Assembly: GCA_965246805.1 (NCBI GenBank)
Contig: CBDFFO010000008.1
Coordinates: forward strand, 1 to 64,000
Direction of reading: 5' to 3'
Length of the DNA: 64,000 nt
Origin: Schlegelella_A sp965246805
GTDB lineage: Bacteria; Pseudomonadota; Gammaproteobacteria; Burkholderiales; Burkholderiaceae_C
The position numbers and the translations under genes were made by a program. The notes below the pieces were generated by a model that was not told the origin of the DNA, ran no database searches, and saw only the letters and a program-made list of their open reading frames with translations. Below, piece after piece: positions 21,846 to 30,971 of the stretch (the stretch's first letter is position 1; every line of letters starts with the position of its first letter).

Positions 21846-22586
21846 TCACGCGTGTTTGCCCGGGTCAGTCTGCGCGTCGAGACCTTCGGCGTCTTGCTTG
21901 CGCGCGAACACGTAGCCGGCACCCCGCACCGTGAGGACGCGACGCGGCGCCTTCGGGTCGTCTTCGATGACCGAGCGGATGCGCGAGATGTGCACGTCGA
22001 TCGAGCGGTCGAACGCTTCGAGCGGATGGCCCTTCAGCGAATCCATGATCTGGTCGCGCGAGAGCACCCGGCCCGGGCTTTGCGCTAGCACCACCAGCAG
22101 ATCGAACTGGTGCCCGGTGAGATCGCACACCGCACCGTCGAGCCGGGCGACGCGCGCGCCGAGGTCGACCTCGAGGCGGCCGAAACGCAGCACGTCGTCG
22201 TCGGCCGCTTGCTGGCCGGTGCGGCGCAGCAGGGCCTTCACGCGCGCCAGCAGCTCGCGCGGCTCGAACGGCTTCGGCAGGTAATCGTCGGCGCCCAGCT
22301 CGAGGCCGACGATGCGGTCCATCGGCTCGCCGCGGGCCGTGAGCATCAGCAGCGGCGTCTGCCGGGTGCGTGCGTCTGCACGCATCTCGCGGCAGAGCTC
22401 GAGACCGTCACCGTCCGGCAGCATCAGGTCGAGCACCACCGCGTCGAAGCTGTGGGCGGCCAGCCGTTGGCGGCCCGCCCCGAGCGAGCCCGCGGTCGCG
22501 ACTTCGAAGCCGGCATGGCCCAGGTAGTCGCTCACCATCGACGAGAGCCGGGCATCGTCGTCGATCAACAGGAGTTTGGGCAGCAT
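21846..22586 (-). CDS. OmpR/PhoB-family response regulator
   Basis: 246 residues. The receiver domain has the acidic pair in LLIDDDARLS, the phosphorylation Asp in VVLDLMLPDGDG, the Thr of LMLTARG and the Lys of YLPKPFEP. The C-terminal winged helix ends in RRVLTVRGAGYVF, the wing of OmpR-type regulators. It is preceded by the Spy/CpxP-like gene with a 39-base gap and followed by its kinase, so spy-regulator-kinase probably form one operon. Confidence 0.95.
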   Translation of the reverse strand: MLPKLLLIDDDARLSSMVSDYLGHAGFEVATAGSLGAGRQRLAAHSFDAVVLDLMLPDGDGLELCREMRADARTRQTPLLMLTARGEPMDRIVGLELGADDYLPKPFEPRELLARVKALLRRTGQQAADDDVLRFGRLEVDLGARVARLDGAVCDLTGHQFDLLVVLAQSPGRVLSRDQIMDSLKGHPLEAFDRSIDVHISRIRSVIEDDPKAPRRVLTVRGAGYVFARKQDAEGLDAQTDPGKHA

Positions 22587-22625
22587 CGTGCAGACACGGA
22601 CGCAGAGCGAAGCGGTGTGTGCCGA

Positions 22626-23348
22626 TTATCGCGGCGCACGCGGATGCTCCTGTTCCATCTTCTGCATGCGCTCGGTGCGGTCTTGCATGCGGGCGATGCG
22701 GTCGCGCAGGCGCTCGCCCAGCCTGGCCCGTTGCTCAGGCGTGAGCACGCGGGCCACGTCGAGCAACGCCTGCGTCAGGCGCTTGCTGGCCTGGTCGTGT
22801 TGCGCGAGTGCTTGCTGGCGTGTCTTCTCGACGGCGCCGGCATCGATGGTGGGGGCCGTGAAGAGCTGCATCGCGCGCTGGCGCATGGCCTGACCGGATT
22901 CGTGCTGAATCTTCAAATCGCTGGCCGCGGCGGTGGCGATCTGCTTGATCTGCGCGCGCTGGGCCTCGGTGGCGCCCAGGCCGTCGAGCATCAGGTCGAT
23001 CATGCGGCCCATGCGCTCGGGCGAGCCGTGCAGCATCGTCATGCCGCCCATGCCGCCCATGCCGCCGTCCATGCCACCCATGTGGTGGCCCATGAAGCCG
23101 CCCGGCGGGTGACCCATGGAGCTTTCCATGGGGTGATCGATGCCCGGGCGAGGCCCGACCGGGCCCGCCGTCGACGCCGCCGGCGTCATCGGCGTGGCGG
23201 TTTGCGCCCACGCCGACAGCGCGAGCGTCGACAGCACGCTGACCAGGACAGCCAGGCCGGTCGCGTGAAAGAAGCGCGATGCGAACGCCCTCGCCACTGC
23301 GAAAGCGTTCGAGGCGGCGCGTGCGCCGGCATCGGGGTCGAGGTTCAT
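22626..23348 (-). CDS. Spy/CpxP-like periplasmic protein with a Met/His/Gly-rich segment
   Basis: 240 residues from ATG 23348. An N-terminal hydrophobic segment ending in SAWAQ acts as a signal peptide. Residues about 75-105 are strikingly rich in Met, His and Gly (HHMGGMDGGMGGMGGMTM), followed by a helical LTxxQ-type Spy domain (VLTPEQRARLGERLRDRIAR). Spy/CpxP proteins are periplasmic chaperones and damp CpxA-type kinases. The Met/His segment suggests copper or other soft-metal binding. Its position just upstream of the two-component pair fits feedback control. Confidence 0.8.
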   Translation of the reverse strand: MNLDPDAGARAASNAFAVARAFASRFFHATGLAVLVSVLSTLALSAWAQTATPMTPAASTAGPVGPRPGIDHPMESSMGHPPGGFMGHHMGGMDGGMGGMGGMTMLHGSPERMGRMIDLMLDGLGATEAQRAQIKQIATAAASDLKIQHESGQAMRQRAMQLFTAPTIDAGAVEKTRQQALAQHDQASKRLTQALLDVARVLTPEQRARLGERLRDRIARMQDRTERMQKMEQEHPRAPR

Positions 23349-23489
23349 GGTCGTCTCTATCGGTTCTGCGGTCGCGATGCAGACGATGTTGTGCCGGTGC
23401 CGTGAAGAGCCATTGACCGACCGGTAAAGATCTGTGAACGACGCTCGAAAACGACGTTCGTCCAACACCCAACGCGGCCCGGCCGGCAA

Positions 23490-24569
23490 TCAGGGCGGCG
23501 TGTTGATGAGCGTGCTTGGTGACGGCTTGTCGTCGATCCAGGCGACGAGCAGCGTGTACGCGACCGCGAGCACAACCGGGCCGACGAAAATGCCCACGAG
23601 CCCGAGGCCGATCAATCCACCGATCACGCCGGCGAAGATCAGCAGCAGCGGCAGGTCGGCATTGCGCCGCACCAGCACGGGCCGAATCACGTTGTCGACC
23701 AGGCTCGCGATCAGCGACCAGATCAGCAGGAAGGTGCCCCAGGCCGGATGGTCGGTCGCGTAGACCCAGATCACCGCGGGCACCAGCACCGGCAGCATGC
23801 CGATCTGTGAGATGCACAGCATGAAGAGCACCGCGGTCAGCACGCCGGCGAACGGCACGCCGGCGAGCGAGAGGCCGACGCCGCCCAGCACCGACTGGAA
23901 CACCGCGGTGAGTCCGACGCCGAACGCGACGCCGCGGGTCGCCTGCGCGGCCAGGCGCACCAGGTTTTCACCGCGCTGGCCGCCGAGCTTCTGACCGAAA
24001 CGGAGGGCCGCCGCGCCCGCCGCTTCGCCGTTTGCGTACAAGAAGGCAGCGAGCAACAGCGTGAGGCCGAACTGGATCGCGAGGTAGCCGAGGTTGCCGG
24101 CCCGCGCGACGAACCAGGCCGTCATGTTGCCGGCGTACGGCAGCAACCTCGCCCACAAGCCCTCCACGCCCAGCGTGGCCGCCTCGGCCCAAGCCTTCGC
24201 GATGCGCTGGCCCACGAACGGCATGTCGGCGATCCAGTTCGGCGCCATCGGGACACGGTAGCGCGCGAGCTCGGTCACCTGCAGCACGATGTCGTCGGCA
24301 TTCAGCACGATGGTGCCGATCGCCAGCGTGAGCGGCACCACGAAGAGCAGCAGCAGCAACACGATCATGACCGTGATCGCGAGCCAGCGGCTGCCCCAGA
24401 GGCGCTGCTGTACCTGCAGCATGAACGGCCACGTGACCACCACGATCATCATGGCCCAGATGCCTGCCGCAATGAACGGCCGGAGGATCCAGAACGCCGC
24501 GAAGATGAGCGCGCCGATGAAGAGCACGGCGAGCAGCGTGCGCGCGAGGTCGCGTTGGGATTGGGCCAT
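23490..24569 (-). CDS. AI-2E/PerM-family permease
   Basis: 359 residues, typical length, with about eight membrane segments and the family's C-terminal pattern (LVDNVIRPVLVRRNADLP, then GLIGLGLVGIFVGPVVLAV). Members export small molecules or Na+/H+; the name comes from one autoinducer-2 exporter, so the substrate is open. It sits 141 bases upstream of the spy-like gene on the same strand. Confidence 0.9.
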   Translation of the reverse strand: MAQSQRDLARTLLAVLFIGALIFAAFWILRPFIAAGIWAMMIVVVTWPFMLQVQQRLWGSRWLAITVMIVLLLLLFVVPLTLAIGTIVLNADDIVLQVTELARYRVPMAPNWIADMPFVGQRIAKAWAEAATLGVEGLWARLLPYAGNMTAWFVARAGNLGYLAIQFGLTLLLAAFLYANGEAAGAAALRFGQKLGGQRGENLVRLAAQATRGVAFGVGLTAVFQSVLGGVGLSLAGVPFAGVLTAVLFMLCISQIGMLPVLVPAVIWVYATDHPAWGTFLLIWSLIASLVDNVIRPVLVRRNADLPLLLIFAGVIGGLIGLGLVGIFVGPVVLAVAYTLLVAWIDDKPSPSTLINTPP

Positions 24570-24703
24570 CGGCGCGGCTCTTGGTGGGTTGTGGTCCTGA
24601 CTGGGCGAGTTTACGGATGCGCGACGCCTCTCGGCGCGCGCGGGAACGCCACGTGCCTGCCACCTGCATCGCCACCGTGGGCTGCACGCCGAATCCCGTC
24701 CGA

Positions 24704-26020
24704 ATGCGCATCCATCTCGACCTGCTCGGCGGCCTCGCCGGCGACATGTTCATCGCCGCGCTGCTCGACGCGTTTCCGCACCACGAGGCGGGCATGCTGG
24801 CGAGCATCGAGGCGCTGAACGACGGCCGCGGTGCCGAGTGCCGGCTGGTGGCGCATCGTGACGCGGTGCTGGTGGGTCGGCGGTTCGAAGTCGACGAGGC
24901 CGTCGCGTGCGAACGGCACTTGCAACACGACCACCACCACGAAGCCGGTCACGACCACTCGCACCCCGGTGGCCATGTCCCGGCTCGTTCGCACGCGCAC
25001 ACCACGTGGCGCTCGATCCGGACAACGTTGTCCGAGAGCACCCTTGAACCCTCCGTGCTGAAGCATGCCGTCGGCCTCTTCACCTTGCTTGCCGAAGCCG
25101 AAGCCGCGGTGCATGGCGTCGCCGTCGACGACGTCGCGTTCCACGAAGTCGGCGCCTGGGATTCGATCGCCGACATCGTCGGTGCCGCGCACCTGATCGC
25201 CGCGCTCGGCGCGGTGCGCTGGAGCACGAGCGCCGTGCCGCTCGGCTTCGGCCGGGTGCGCACCGCGCATGGGCCGATGCCGGTGCCCGCGCCCGCCACG
25301 GCGCGCTTGCTCGCCGGCTTCGCGACGATCGACGACGGCATCGGCGGCGAACGCGTGACGCCGACCGGCGCGGCGCTCGTCCGCTATCTGTGCCGGGAGC
25401 TGGCCGGCGCGCCGGCTCGCACCCACCCTGCCGCGACCTTGCGCCACACCGGCATCGGCTTCGGCACGCGCGTGCTGCCGGGCATCAGCAACTGCGTTCG
25501 CGTGCTGGTGTTCGACGATGCCGACGTGGCGGCCGCCGCCACCCCGACGCCTGCGCAACGGCAGATCGCGGTGATCGAGTTCGAGGTCGACGATCAATCG
25601 GCAGAAGACCTCGCGATGGGCCTCGAACACCTGCGCGCGAACGCGGCCGTGTTCGACGTCGTGCAGTCGCCGGTGTTCGGCAAGAAGGGCCGCATGATGA
25701 CCGCCGTGCGCGTGCTCGCGTCGCCGGCCGCCCTCGGCGCCGTGATCGACGCGTGCTTCCGCGAGACGACGACAATCGGCCTGCGCCACCACGTCGTCGG
25801 CGGCAGCGCGTTGTCGAGGCAGCAGCATGAGCTGGTGCGCGAGCACGGCGTGCTGCGGGTCAAGGCCGTCGAACGACCGGGTGGCGCGACCGCGAAGACC
25901 GAGGCTGACGACGTCGCGGCCTACCCGGGCCACGCGACACGGCGCGCGATGCGGGCCCAGGCCGAACGCGACGCGCTCGCGGCGCGGAGCGCAGCGTCCA
26001 CCGTGGCAGGCACACCATGA
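24704..26020 (+). CDS. larC: Nickel-pincer cofactor biosynthesis protein LarC
   Basis: 438 residues from ATG 24704 (MRIHLDLLGGLAGDMFIAAL, the family start). LarC inserts nickel into the pincer nucleotide using CTP. Residues about 70-100 form a His-rich stretch (HDHHHEAGHDHSH), a likely nickel store. Here LarC is a single frame, unlike Lactobacillus plantarum, where it is made by a programmed frameshift. The stop overlaps the larE ATG. The open frame 5' of 24704 lacks family similarity. Confidence 0.93.
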   Translation: MRIHLDLLGGLAGDMFIAALLDAFPHHEAGMLASIEALNDGRGAECRLVAHRDAVLVGRRFEVDEAVACERHLQHDHHHEAGHDHSHPGGHVPARSHAHTTWRSIRTTLSESTLEPSVLKHAVGLFTLLAEAEAAVHGVAVDDVAFHEVGAWDSIADIVGAAHLIAALGAVRWSTSAVPLGFGRVRTAHGPMPVPAPATARLLAGFATIDDGIGGERVTPTGAALVRYLCRELAGAPARTHPAATLRHTGIGFGTRVLPGISNCVRVLVFDDADVAAAATPTPAQRQIAVIEFEVDDQSAEDLAMGLEHLRANAAVFDVVQSPVFGKKGRMMTAVRVLASPAALGAVIDACFRETTTIGLRHHVVGGSALSRQQHELVREHGVLRVKAVERPGGATAKTEADDVAAYPGHATRRAMRAQAERDALAARSAASTVAGTP

Positions 26021-26886
26021 CCGAATCGACGATGAGCGCGGTCGCGGCGGGTGTGGGCGCCGTCGATGCGCCGACGGCTCTCGAACCCGCGCTCGACAAC
26101 CCACCGCGGCAACGCCTCGAGTCGACGCTGCGCTCGATCGGCCCGCTCACCGTGGCGGTGAGCGGCGGCGTCGACAGCATGACGCTTGCGGCACTCGCCC
26201 ATCGGCTGTTGCCCGGCGTGCGGATGGTCCATGCCGCCTCGGCCGCGGTGCCCCCCGAAGCCACGGCACGGGTGCGCGCATGGGCGCTTCGCGAGGGCTG
26301 GCAGCTCGACGTGATCGACGCCGGCGAGTTCACGAACGACGCCTACCGCGCCAACCCGGTGAACCGCTGCTTCCATTGCAAGAGCCAGCTCTACGTGTCG
26401 ATCCGTGCCCGAACCACGGGGCCGATCGTGTCGGGCGCGAACGTCAGTGACCTGGGCGAATACAGACCCGGCCTCGATGCCGCGCGCGAGCACGAGGTTC
26501 GTCATCCATACGTGGAGGCTGTCATCGACAAGGCCGGCGTGCGGGCGTTGAGCCGGGCGCTCGGGCTCGGCGACGTGGCCGAGCTGGCGTCGTCGCCGTG
26601 CCTGTCGAGCCGCGTCGAAACGGGCATTCGCATCGAGCCTCGCCTGCTCGGCTTCGTCCACGCGGTCGAGACGATGATCGCGAACGACATGGCGCCGAAG
26701 ACCGTGCGCTGCCGCGTGCGGGCCGGCGGTGTCGTGGTCGAGCTCGATGTCGAGCATCTGCGGGCGCTGAGCGAATCCGCGTCGGCCCGGTGGCGTGAAC
26801 GCATCGCGGCACTGCCGCTCGCGCCGCGCGACACGACGGTTCGTTTCGAACCCTATCGCAACGGCAGCGCCTTCCTGCAAACCTGA
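26017..26886 (+). CDS. larE: Pincer-cofactor sulfur transferase LarE
   Basis: 289 residues. The PP-loop ATP pyrophosphatase motif SGGVDSMTLAALAH lies near residue 48. LarE adenylates the pyridine carboxylate and donates sulfur. Three Cys are well placed: the C-x-x-C of NRCFHCKSQLY and the Cys of SSPCLSSRVETG, which corresponds to the sacrificial Cys176 of L. plantarum LarE. The three-Cys pattern is that reported for LarE variants binding an iron-sulfur cluster and recycling sulfur. The start overlaps larC by ATGA. larB follows by 8 bases. Confidence 0.92.
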   Translation: MTESTMSAVAAGVGAVDAPTALEPALDNPPRQRLESTLRSIGPLTVAVSGGVDSMTLAALAHRLLPGVRMVHAASAAVPPEATARVRAWALREGWQLDVIDAGEFTNDAYRANPVNRCFHCKSQLYVSIRARTTGPIVSGANVSDLGEYRPGLDAAREHEVRHPYVEAVIDKAGVRALSRALGLGDVAELASSPCLSSRVETGIRIEPRLLGFVHAVETMIANDMAPKTVRCRVRAGGVVVELDVEHLRALSESASARWRERIAALPLAPRDTTVRFEPYRNGSAFLQT

Positions 26887-26894
26887 GATCAACG

Positions 26895-27683
26895 ATGAAA
26901 CGCGACCCCGCCGCCGCCCAAGCCGAACACGAGGTGACGCTCGATTTCGCGCGCGCCGAACGCATCGGCCTCGAAGAGGTCGTGTACGCCGCGGGCAAAT
27001 CGAACGAGCAGTTGACGGTGATCCTGCACCGCGCGCTCGAACGCGGCAGCCGGATGTTCGTCACGCGTTTGTCGGTGGCGCAGTTCGACGCGCTGCCTGC
27101 GCCGCTGCGCGACAAGCTCGATCACTGCGGTGTCTCGTCGACCGCCCGCCTCGGCGCCGAACGCGTGCCGGCCGGTCCCGCACGCGTCGCCATCGTCGCT
27201 GCCGGCAGTTCCGATGCACCGGTCGCCCGCGAAGCGCAGCGCACGCTCGCGTACGAAGGCGTTGCCAGCGGCTGGTTCGCCGACATCGGCGTGGCCGGCC
27301 TCTGGCGCCTGACGAGCCGGCTCGACGAGATCCGCGCCCACCCGGTGCTGATCGTCGTGGCCGGCATGGACGCGGCGTTGCCCACCGTGATCGGCGGCCT
27401 CGTCGCCAGCACCGTGATCGGCGTGCCGACCTCCGTGGGGTACGGCGTGGCGACCGGGGGCCACACCGCCCTCCACGCGATGCTCGCGAGTTGCGCGCCG
27501 GGCATCACGGTCGTCAACATCGACAACGGCTACGGCGCGGCTTGCGCGGCGCTGCGCGTGCTGAGGGCCATCGATCGGGCCGTCGCGTCGGCTGCTTCGG
27601 TGACCACTGCTTCGATGAATGCCGCGTCGATGAGTGCTGACCCATCCCCACCGAGCCCACTCACTTCAAGGACCGTCCCATGA
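26895..27683 (+). CDS. larB: Pincer-cofactor carboxylase/hydrolase LarB
   Basis: 262 residues. The C-terminal AIR-carboxylase-like domain (RVAIVAAGSSDAPVAREAQ, then GVPTSVGYGVATGGHTALHAML) is the LarB core, which carboxylates and cleaves nicotinic acid adenine dinucleotide in the first step of the pathway. The N-terminal helical region is also typical. It completes a larC-larE-larB set with no larA racemase in the window. The final TGA overlaps the ATG of an aldo/keto reductase gene. Confidence 0.92.
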   Translation: MKRDPAAAQAEHEVTLDFARAERIGLEEVVYAAGKSNEQLTVILHRALERGSRMFVTRLSVAQFDALPAPLRDKLDHCGVSSTARLGAERVPAGPARVAIVAAGSSDAPVAREAQRTLAYEGVASGWFADIGVAGLWRLTSRLDEIRAHPVLIVVAGMDAALPTVIGGLVASTVIGVPTSVGYGVATGGHTALHAMLASCAPGITVVNIDNGYGAACAALRVLRAIDRAVASAASVTTASMNAASMSADPSPPSPLTSRTVP

Positions 27684-28816
27684 CCCGCAGCGTCCCTGCC
27701 ACGAAGTTTCCCAAAGCCAAGACCGCAACGAAGAAGGCCGCGACGCGGACCGCCGTCGCGGCTGCTGCGCCCTCGCCCGTTGCACCGATGCAACCGGTCG
27801 CCGACGGCTCCGGCTCCGCGCTCGACCCGCGCGATCTGCCGCAGCTCACCGACATCGGCGAACGGCGCGGCGACATGCTCTACCGCCAGCTCGGCGACAC
27901 CGGCGAGATGGTGTCGGCGATCGGCCTCGGCGGCGCGCACATCGGCCACGACCCGGTCGATGCCAAGCTCGCGGTGAAGCTCGTGCAGGCGGCCATCGAC
28001 CGCGGCATCACTTTCATGGACAACAGCTGGGACTACAGCGAAGGCCACAGCGAGCGTCGCATGGGCGAGGCGCTCGCGCAGGGCGGCTACCGCAGACGAG
28101 CCTTCCTGATGACGAAGATCGACGGCCGCACGAAAGAGTCGGCGATGTCGCAGCTCGAAACGTCGCTGAAACGCCTGAAGACCGACCGCATCGACCTTGT
28201 GCAGCACCACGAGATCCTGCGCTTCGACGACCCCGACCGCATCTTCGCCGAGGGCGGCGCGATGGAAGCGCTGGTCGAGGCGCGCAAGGCCGGCAAGATC
28301 CGCTACATCGGCTTCACCGGACACAAGGACCCGCGGATCCACCTTTACATGCTCGCGGTGGCGGCCGAGCACGGCTTCCATTTCGACACCGTGCAGATGC
28401 CGCTCAACGTGATGGACGCCCACTTCAGGAGCTTCGCGCACCTGGTGCTGCCCGAGCTCGTGCGCCAGCGCATCGGCGTGCTCGCGATGAAGACCTTCGG
28501 CGACGGCGTGATCCTGAAGAGCGACGTCGGCCTGAAGCCGCTCGACTTCCTGCACTACTCGCTCAACCTGCCCACATCGACCGTGATCACCGGCATCGAC
28601 AGCATGAAGATCCTCGACCAGGCGTTCCGCGCGACCAAGACCTTCAAGCCGATGGGCGCCGACGCGGTGGCCGCCTTGCTCGAGAAGACGAAGGCCTATG
28701 CGATAAAGGGCAAGTACGAGCTCTTCAAGACTTCATCGTTTTTCGATTCGACCGCCAAGCACCCGGACTATCTCGGCGGCGACTCGCCGAGCGTCGAAGC
28801 GCTTGCGCCGGGTTGA
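27680..28816 (+). CDS. Aldo/keto reductase with Lys/Ala-rich N-terminal extension
   Basis: 378 residues. After a disordered basic leader of about 65 residues (FPKAKTATKKAATRT), the aldo/keto reductase barrel begins at MLYRQLGDTGEMVSAIGLGG. The catalytic set is visible: Asp and Tyr in FMDNSWDYSEG, Lys in MTKIDGR and His in DLVQHHE. These enzymes use NADPH to reduce carbonyls. Coupling to larB by an ATGA overlap is notable. The physiological partner reaction, perhaps a 2-hydroxy or sugar acid handled by a nickel-pincer enzyme, is not shown. Confidence 0.88.
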   Translation: MTRSVPATKFPKAKTATKKAATRTAVAAAAPSPVAPMQPVADGSGSALDPRDLPQLTDIGERRGDMLYRQLGDTGEMVSAIGLGGAHIGHDPVDAKLAVKLVQAAIDRGITFMDNSWDYSEGHSERRMGEALAQGGYRRRAFLMTKIDGRTKESAMSQLETSLKRLKTDRIDLVQHHEILRFDDPDRIFAEGGAMEALVEARKAGKIRYIGFTGHKDPRIHLYMLAVAAEHGFHFDTVQMPLNVMDAHFRSFAHLVLPELVRQRIGVLAMKTFGDGVILKSDVGLKPLDFLHYSLNLPTSTVITGIDSMKILDQAFRATKTFKPMGADAVAALLEKTKAYAIKGKYELFKTSSFFDSTAKHPDYLGGDSPSVEALAPG

Positions 28817-28838
28817 GGGGCAGCGCGCGTTCGAGCGC

Positions 28839-30971
28839 TCAGATCGGCTCGGCCAGCCCATCCGGTCGCTGCAGCCGCTCGTGCAAGCCGCTCGAGCGCC
28901 GCGCGCTTTGCGCGATCGCATCGGTCAGTGCCGATGCGCTCCTCGCAACAAGCGTGAGCGCTGAACGCGCGCGCGTGATGCCGGTGTAGACGAGTTCGCG
29001 GCTTGTCACCAGGCCGGTCTCGGGCGGCAGCACGAGCACGGTGTGCGCGAACTCGGAGCCTTGCGACTTGTGCACAGTCATCGCGAACGCGGTCTCGACG
29101 TCAGCGAGACGGCTCACGGCGACGGAGCGCACCGCGTCGCCGTCGACGAAGTAGGCGCGCAAGGCGTTATCGCCCAACGCCTGCCGCAGCGCGATGCCGA
29201 TGTCGCCGTTGTAGACGCCGAGCGCGCGGTCGTTGCGCGAGACGATCACGGGGCGGCCTTCGTACCACTCGCCGGTGCCCGTGAACGAACCGCCTTCGCG
29301 CAGCCGCTTTTCGATCGCGCGGTTGAGACCGGTCACGCCCCAATCGCCTTCGCGCACCGCGCACAGCACGCGGAAACGGTCGAACGCGATGAGGACGTCG
29401 CGCGCCCAGGCATCGATGTGTGGCTGCTCCGATGTCGATGGCCGTTGCCGGATCGCATGCAGATAGTCGCGATAGCCGCCTGGCGCGCCTACGCGGCCAT
29501 TCACCGCGAGCTCGACGACCGCGGCTGGCATGGCGTTCGGCATCCAGCAGACGGGGCCGTCGCGGTTCTCGACCAGCAGCGCGCTCGCGGCCTCGGCGTC
29601 GCCCGCGTTCACCGTCTGCGCGAGCGCGCCGATCGCGCCGCCGAAACGCTGGCTGTCGCGCAGCATCACCGTGCGCTGCGCGAGAGCGGGGCCGGCGGCG
29701 TCGAGCTCGGCCGCGGGAAGCACGTGGCCGGTGCTGGCCGCGATGTAGCGCGCGCTGTCGGCCGTGTAATGGCCGCGATCCGCATCGCGGCACAGCTCGC
29801 CGAGCACGGCGCCGGCTTCCACCGATTCGAGCTGGTCCTTGTCGCCGAGCAGCACGACGTGCGCGTGCGCGGGCAAGGCGTCGAGCAGCGCCGCCATCAT
29901 TTCGAGATGGACCATCGAGGCCTCGTCGACCACCAGCACGTCGAGCTCGAGTAGGTTGGCGGCGTCGTGGCGGAAGTGCCGCGTGTCGGGGCGCGCGCCG
30001 AGCAGCGCGTGCAGCGTCTTCGCCGGCCCGAGCGTGGCGGCGAAGGTCTGCAGCGGCACGCCTTCACCGAGCTTGCCCTGCAGGCCGACGAGCGCACCGT
30101 CGATGGCCTGCTTCAAGCGCGCGGCTGCCTTGCCGGTCGGTGCGGCGAGCGCGACGCGGAAGCGCTCTCGATCGGGCGCGAGCGCGAACTGCAGTGCAAG
30201 AAGACGCGCGGCCGTGTAGGTCTTGCCGGTACCGGGCCCGCCGGTGATGATGGTGAAGCGGCCGCGCAGCGCGATCGCGCAGGCGACCTTCTGCCAATCG
30301 ATGGCGCCGCCCGGCTTCGTCTCGCCGAACAGGCGGTCGAGCCAGGGACCGGTGGTCGCCGCGTCGATCGGCTTGTCGATGGCGACGCGTATGCGGACCT
30401 GCTCCGCGAGGCGTCGTTCGTAGTCCCAGTAGCGGCGCAGGTAGAGGCGGCCTTCGGTCAGCACCAGCGCTTGCTGATCGTGCGGTGAAGGGTCGCGGGC
30501 GATGACCGCGGCACAGTTGGCAAGCGCCGCCAGCCACGCCGAAAGATCGCGCGGCAAGCGCGCCATCAACGCAACCAGCCCGGCGTACGGCTCGGGCTTC
30601 CAGCCGAGCAGCGATTCGGGCGCGTCGACCAGCTCGCGCAGGTCGACGCAGGCGTGACCCTGCCCTTCCATGTGCGCCGTCATTGCGATCGCGAGCAGTG
30701 CGGTGGGTGCGGTGCCGGCGCAGGTGTCGGCGATGAAGCGCGCGAGCGCGGCGTCGAGCCGGCGGATCCAGCCGCGGTCGGCCCAGTCAGTGAGCGTCGC
30801 GAGCAAGGTCGCCGCGTCGCGGGAGGCGTTGGTCGTGGCTGGCGCGACGGTCGGCGCGGTCGTGTCCTGTTCGAATGTCGGCGCGCTCGGCTCGGGCGCC
30901 ATGTCATCGGCACTCGCCGCGAACAAGTCCACCTGCGCCGGATCCGGCGCCGTCGGCTGCTTCGACTTCAT
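28839..30971 (-). CDS. recD: Exodeoxyribonuclease V alpha subunit (RecD)
   Basis: 710 residues. A variable, low-complexity N-terminus precedes the SF1B helicase core: Walker A TGGPGTGKTYTAARLL, Walker B VLVVDEASMVHLEMM and the motif VI region TVHKSQGSEFAHTVLVLP. RecD is the 5'-3' helicase of RecBCD, which processes double-strand ends and degrades foreign DNA. The start ATG overlaps the recB stop, and it ends the recC-recB-recD operon. It is longer than E. coli RecD (608), mainly from the N-terminus and loops. Confidence 0.95.
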   Translation of the reverse strand: MKSKQPTAPDPAQVDLFAASADDMAPEPSAPTFEQDTTAPTVAPATTNASRDAATLLATLTDWADRGWIRRLDAALARFIADTCAGTAPTALLAIAMTAHMEGQGHACVDLRELVDAPESLLGWKPEPYAGLVALMARLPRDLSAWLAALANCAAVIARDPSPHDQQALVLTEGRLYLRRYWDYERRLAEQVRIRVAIDKPIDAATTGPWLDRLFGETKPGGAIDWQKVACAIALRGRFTIITGGPGTGKTYTAARLLALQFALAPDRERFRVALAAPTGKAAARLKQAIDGALVGLQGKLGEGVPLQTFAATLGPAKTLHALLGARPDTRHFRHDAANLLELDVLVVDEASMVHLEMMAALLDALPAHAHVVLLGDKDQLESVEAGAVLGELCRDADRGHYTADSARYIAASTGHVLPAAELDAAGPALAQRTVMLRDSQRFGGAIGALAQTVNAGDAEAASALLVENRDGPVCWMPNAMPAAVVELAVNGRVGAPGGYRDYLHAIRQRPSTSEQPHIDAWARDVLIAFDRFRVLCAVREGDWGVTGLNRAIEKRLREGGSFTGTGEWYEGRPVIVSRNDRALGVYNGDIGIALRQALGDNALRAYFVDGDAVRSVAVSRLADVETAFAMTVHKSQGSEFAHTVLVLPPETGLVTSRELVYTGITRARSALTLVARSASALTDAIAQSARRSSGLHERLQRPDGLAEPI

